The notes under the pieces: generated by a model
The model's input: the letters and a program-made list of their open reading frames with translations, nothing else
Databases searched by the model: none
Told to the model about the DNA's origin: nothing
Program-made: the position numbers and the translations under genes
Part shown: positions 25,195 to 26,255 of the stretch, in pieces
Layout of the letters: every line of letters begins with the position of its first letter
How positions within the stretch are numbered: the stretch's first letter is position 1
Source: an uncultured Oscillibacter sp.
Lineage (GTDB): Bacteria > Bacillota > Clostridia > Oscillospirales > Oscillospiraceae
Length of the DNA: 26,255 nt
Assembly (NCBI GenBank): GCA_910585165.1
Contig: CAJUBX010000022.1
Span: 1-26,255 of the forward strand
Reading direction: 5' to 3'

Positions 25195-25349
25195 GCTTTC
25201 TTGAATCTGCCGTTCGTGGAGAATTTGCAGGGGCTTGGGTGATCCGTGGGGATTTCCAATCCATGAAACAGGTTCTTGCGGCGGCCTGTTGGTCCCGCGG
25301 GCTCATCATAGTGAGGGGTGTTTCGTCTTTGGGAATTACCTGCGGTCAC
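25191..25349 (-). CDS. Tiny ORF 2 (52 aa), basic and hydrophilic
   Basis: GTG 25349 overlaps the stop of ORF 1 as GTGA and the frame runs to 25191 (52 residues). The product is basic and Pro/Arg/Asn-rich (for example QRRNTPHYDEPAGPTGRRKN near residues 7-26) and ends in NGRFKKA. No hydrophobic segment, Cys pair or known motif is seen. It lacks its own ribosome binding site, so translational coupling to ORF 1 is assumed. The same frame is open further upstream, beyond the promoter, so a longer reading frame exists in the DNA but could not be made from the promoter proposed here. Confidence 0.45.
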   Translation of the reverse strand: MTAGNSQRRNTPHYDEPAGPTGRRKNLFHGLEIPTDHPSPCKFSTNGRFKKA

Positions 25350-25423
25350 GCTGTCGCTGGATAAATGCGGGGATTTTTCGAACGGCGCTGGAAGACGTGG
25401 GTTTCCGTGACTGAATAGTACAC
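25346..25423 (-). CDS. Tiny ORF 1 (25 aa) with good ribosome binding site
   Basis: GTG 25423 is preceded by AAGAGG at 8 bases and lies about 20 bases after the predicted transcription start. The 25-residue product (MYYSVTETHVFQRRSKNPRI, then YPATA) is basic with a Tyr/Val-rich start. An in-frame GTG at 25432 is an alternative start. It is the first ORF of the unit and its stop is overlapped by ORF 2. No family is recognised. It may be a leader peptide or a real small protein. Confidence 0.45.
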   Translation of the reverse strand: MYYSVTETHVFQRRSKNPRIYPATA

Positions 25424-25448
25424 TGGACTCACCTCTTTCTGTAGCTAA

Positions 25449-25477
25449 ACTATACAATATTTTTAAGAGCCTGTCAA
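25449..25477 (-). promoter_or_regulatory. Strong promoter of the tiny-ORF unit
   Basis: A consensus TTGACA (25472-25477) and TATAGT (25449-25454) are 17 bases apart on the minus strand. The -35 region is part of TTGACAGGCTCTTAA, the complement of the AGAGCCTGTC core also seen after rpoN and, in similar form, at the ends of the MITE-like element. The predicted transcript is about 330 bases, to the terminator at 25114. Confidence 0.8.
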
Positions 25478-25570
25478 GCCTTTTTGTGAATTTTTGTGTT
25501 TTTGACAAAGGGGACCCGCCTGCATCCGGCAAAACTCACAAAATTGAGGGCCTGGGGGCGGGATTTTGCC

Positions 25571-25599
25571 TTGTGCTTTTTGGGCTTTCATGGTATGAT
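25571..25599 (+). promoter_or_regulatory. miaB: miaB promoter
   Basis: TTGTGC (25571-25576) and TATGAT (25594-25599) are 17 bases apart, with TGG directly before the -10, an extended -10 form. The predicted start near 25606 gives a leader of about 42 bases. Confidence 0.65.
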
Positions 25600-25647
25600 A
25601 AAGGCGTTAAACTGCAAATGCAGCCTGGGAATAATGGAGGAAGCGAT

Positions 25648-26255
25648 TTGAAGCGAGAGGAAATCATGGTCCCGGAGGGGGAACTTGCCCGCCAGCGGGA
25701 CTTTCAGGAAAAGATCAAGGCCATGTTCGCCGCCCGGGAGGCCCATCCCCGGGCCCGGGTGGAGACCTTCGGCTGCCAGCAGAACGTGGCGGACGGCCAG
25801 CGGATCATGGGCATGCTGGAGGCCATGGGCTTCGCCTTTGCTGAAAGCGCTGGGGAGGCGGATTTGGTGCTTTTAAACACCTGCGCTATCCGGGAGCACG
25901 CGGAGCAGCGGGTGTTCGGAAACCTGGGGCTGCTCACCCACTCCAAAAAGGAGAACCCGGAGCAGGTGGTCGTCCTGTGCGGCTGCATGGCCCAGGAGGA
26001 GCGGGTGGCGAAGCGGATACGGGAATCCTACCGCCATGTGGACCTGGTCTTCGGGCCCCAGGCTCTGTGGCGCTTTCCGGAGCTTTTGTGGCAGGTCTAC
26101 GAGGGCAGAAAGCGGGTCTTCTCCACCGCCGACGAGCATGGGCGCATCGCCGAGGGACTGCCGGTGGTTCGGGAGCGGGGAGTGAAGGCCTGGGTCTCCA
26201 TCATGTACGGGTGCAACAACTTCTGCTCCTACTGCATCGTGCCCTACGTCCGGGG
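25648..26255 (+). CDS. miaB: tRNA 2-methylthio-N6-isopentenyladenosine synthase MiaB (partial)
   Basis: MiaB is a radical SAM enzyme that adds a methylthio group to i6A37 of tRNAs. About 202 codons are visible before the right edge. The N-terminal UPF0004 domain has its three cluster cysteines in TFGCQQN, LNTCAIREHAE and VLCGCMAQ, and the radical SAM motif CNNFCSYC is reached at the end of the window (YGCNNFCSYCIVPYVRG). The start is TTG 25648, with GGAGG seven bases upstream; ATG 25666 with GAGAGG five bases upstream is a close alternative. The leading MKREEIMVPEGELARQRDF is typical of clostridial MiaB. The wording IVPYVRG fits MiaB rather than the MtaB or RimO paralogues. Confidence 0.92.
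   Translation, partial: MKREEIMVPEGELARQRDFQEKIKAMFAAREAHPRARVETFGCQQNVADGQRIMGMLEAMGFAFAESAGEADLVLLNTCAIREHAEQRVFGNLGLLTHSKKENPEQVVVLCGCMAQEERVAKRIRESYRHVDLVFGPQALWRFPELLWQVYEGRKRVFSTADEHGRIAEGLPVVRERGVKAWVSIMYGCNNFCSYCIVPYVR

Noticed and set aside
24869..25309. A 146-codon minus-strand frame starting at ATG 25309 and running into tsf
   Set aside because: It crosses two strong terminators and runs antisense into tsf; the shorter frames bounded by promoter and terminator explain this region better.

Overview
The window is a GC-rich (by eye about 60%) low-GC-ancestry Gram-positive chromosome segment. Gene content, strong AGGAGG-type ribosome binding sites, RemB and YaaA in the gyr/rec cluster, a CBS/DRTGG-type manganese pyrophosphatase and a PAS/sigma-54 regulator suggest a gut clostridium of the Oscillospiraceae type (Flavonifractor/Lawsonibacter/Intestinimonas-like). 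The taxon is an inference from style, not from a search.

The centre is the chromosomal origin. On the minus strand, reading right to left, come dnaA (TTG start, own TTGCCA-17-TATAAT promoter), a 322-bp dnaA-dnaN spacer with DnaA boxes, DnaA-trios and an AT-rich unwinding tract, then dnaN, yaaA (S4), recF, an unknown membrane-anchored protein, remB, gyrB, an AT-rich unknown ORF, gyrA and rnhA. This is the Bacillus-type dnaA-dnaN-yaaA-recF-yaaB-gyrB-gyrA order with two extra genes. Left of rnhA lies a small operon: a membrane-anchored XRE regulator, a secreted protein, a 46-residue membrane peptide, and a frame running off the left edge.

Right of dnaA are a stand-alone AT-rich orphan gene (minus), then phosphoglucomutase and a divergent EF-G paralogue (plus), each with its own promoter and terminator. 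A 640-bp spacer after the EF-G gene carries several stem-loops and promoter-like pairs on both strands and may encode a structured RNA. A minus-strand operon follows: unknown 144-aa protein, P-loop kinase, sigma-54 activator and rpoN itself. A MITE-like inverted-repeat element separates it from a Mn-dependent pyrophosphatase gene, which is divergent from rpsB-tsf. The rpsB leader can form two mutually exclusive hairpins. Between tsf and miaB (truncated by the right edge) lies a compact minus-strand unit: strong promoter, three tiny ORFs joined by GTGA and ATGA stop/start overlaps, and an intrinsic terminator.

Most genes left of the origin are minus and the core genes right of it are plus, so transcription mostly follows replication. 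The rpoN operon, the pyrophosphatase gene, the orphan gene beside dnaA and the tiny-ORF unit are head-on if the origin is where proposed. The least explained parts are the tiny-ORF unit, the post-EF-G spacer, the rpsB leader, the AT-rich gene inside gyrBA, and the operon at the left edge. No tRNA, rRNA, CRISPR array or intact transposase gene was seen.
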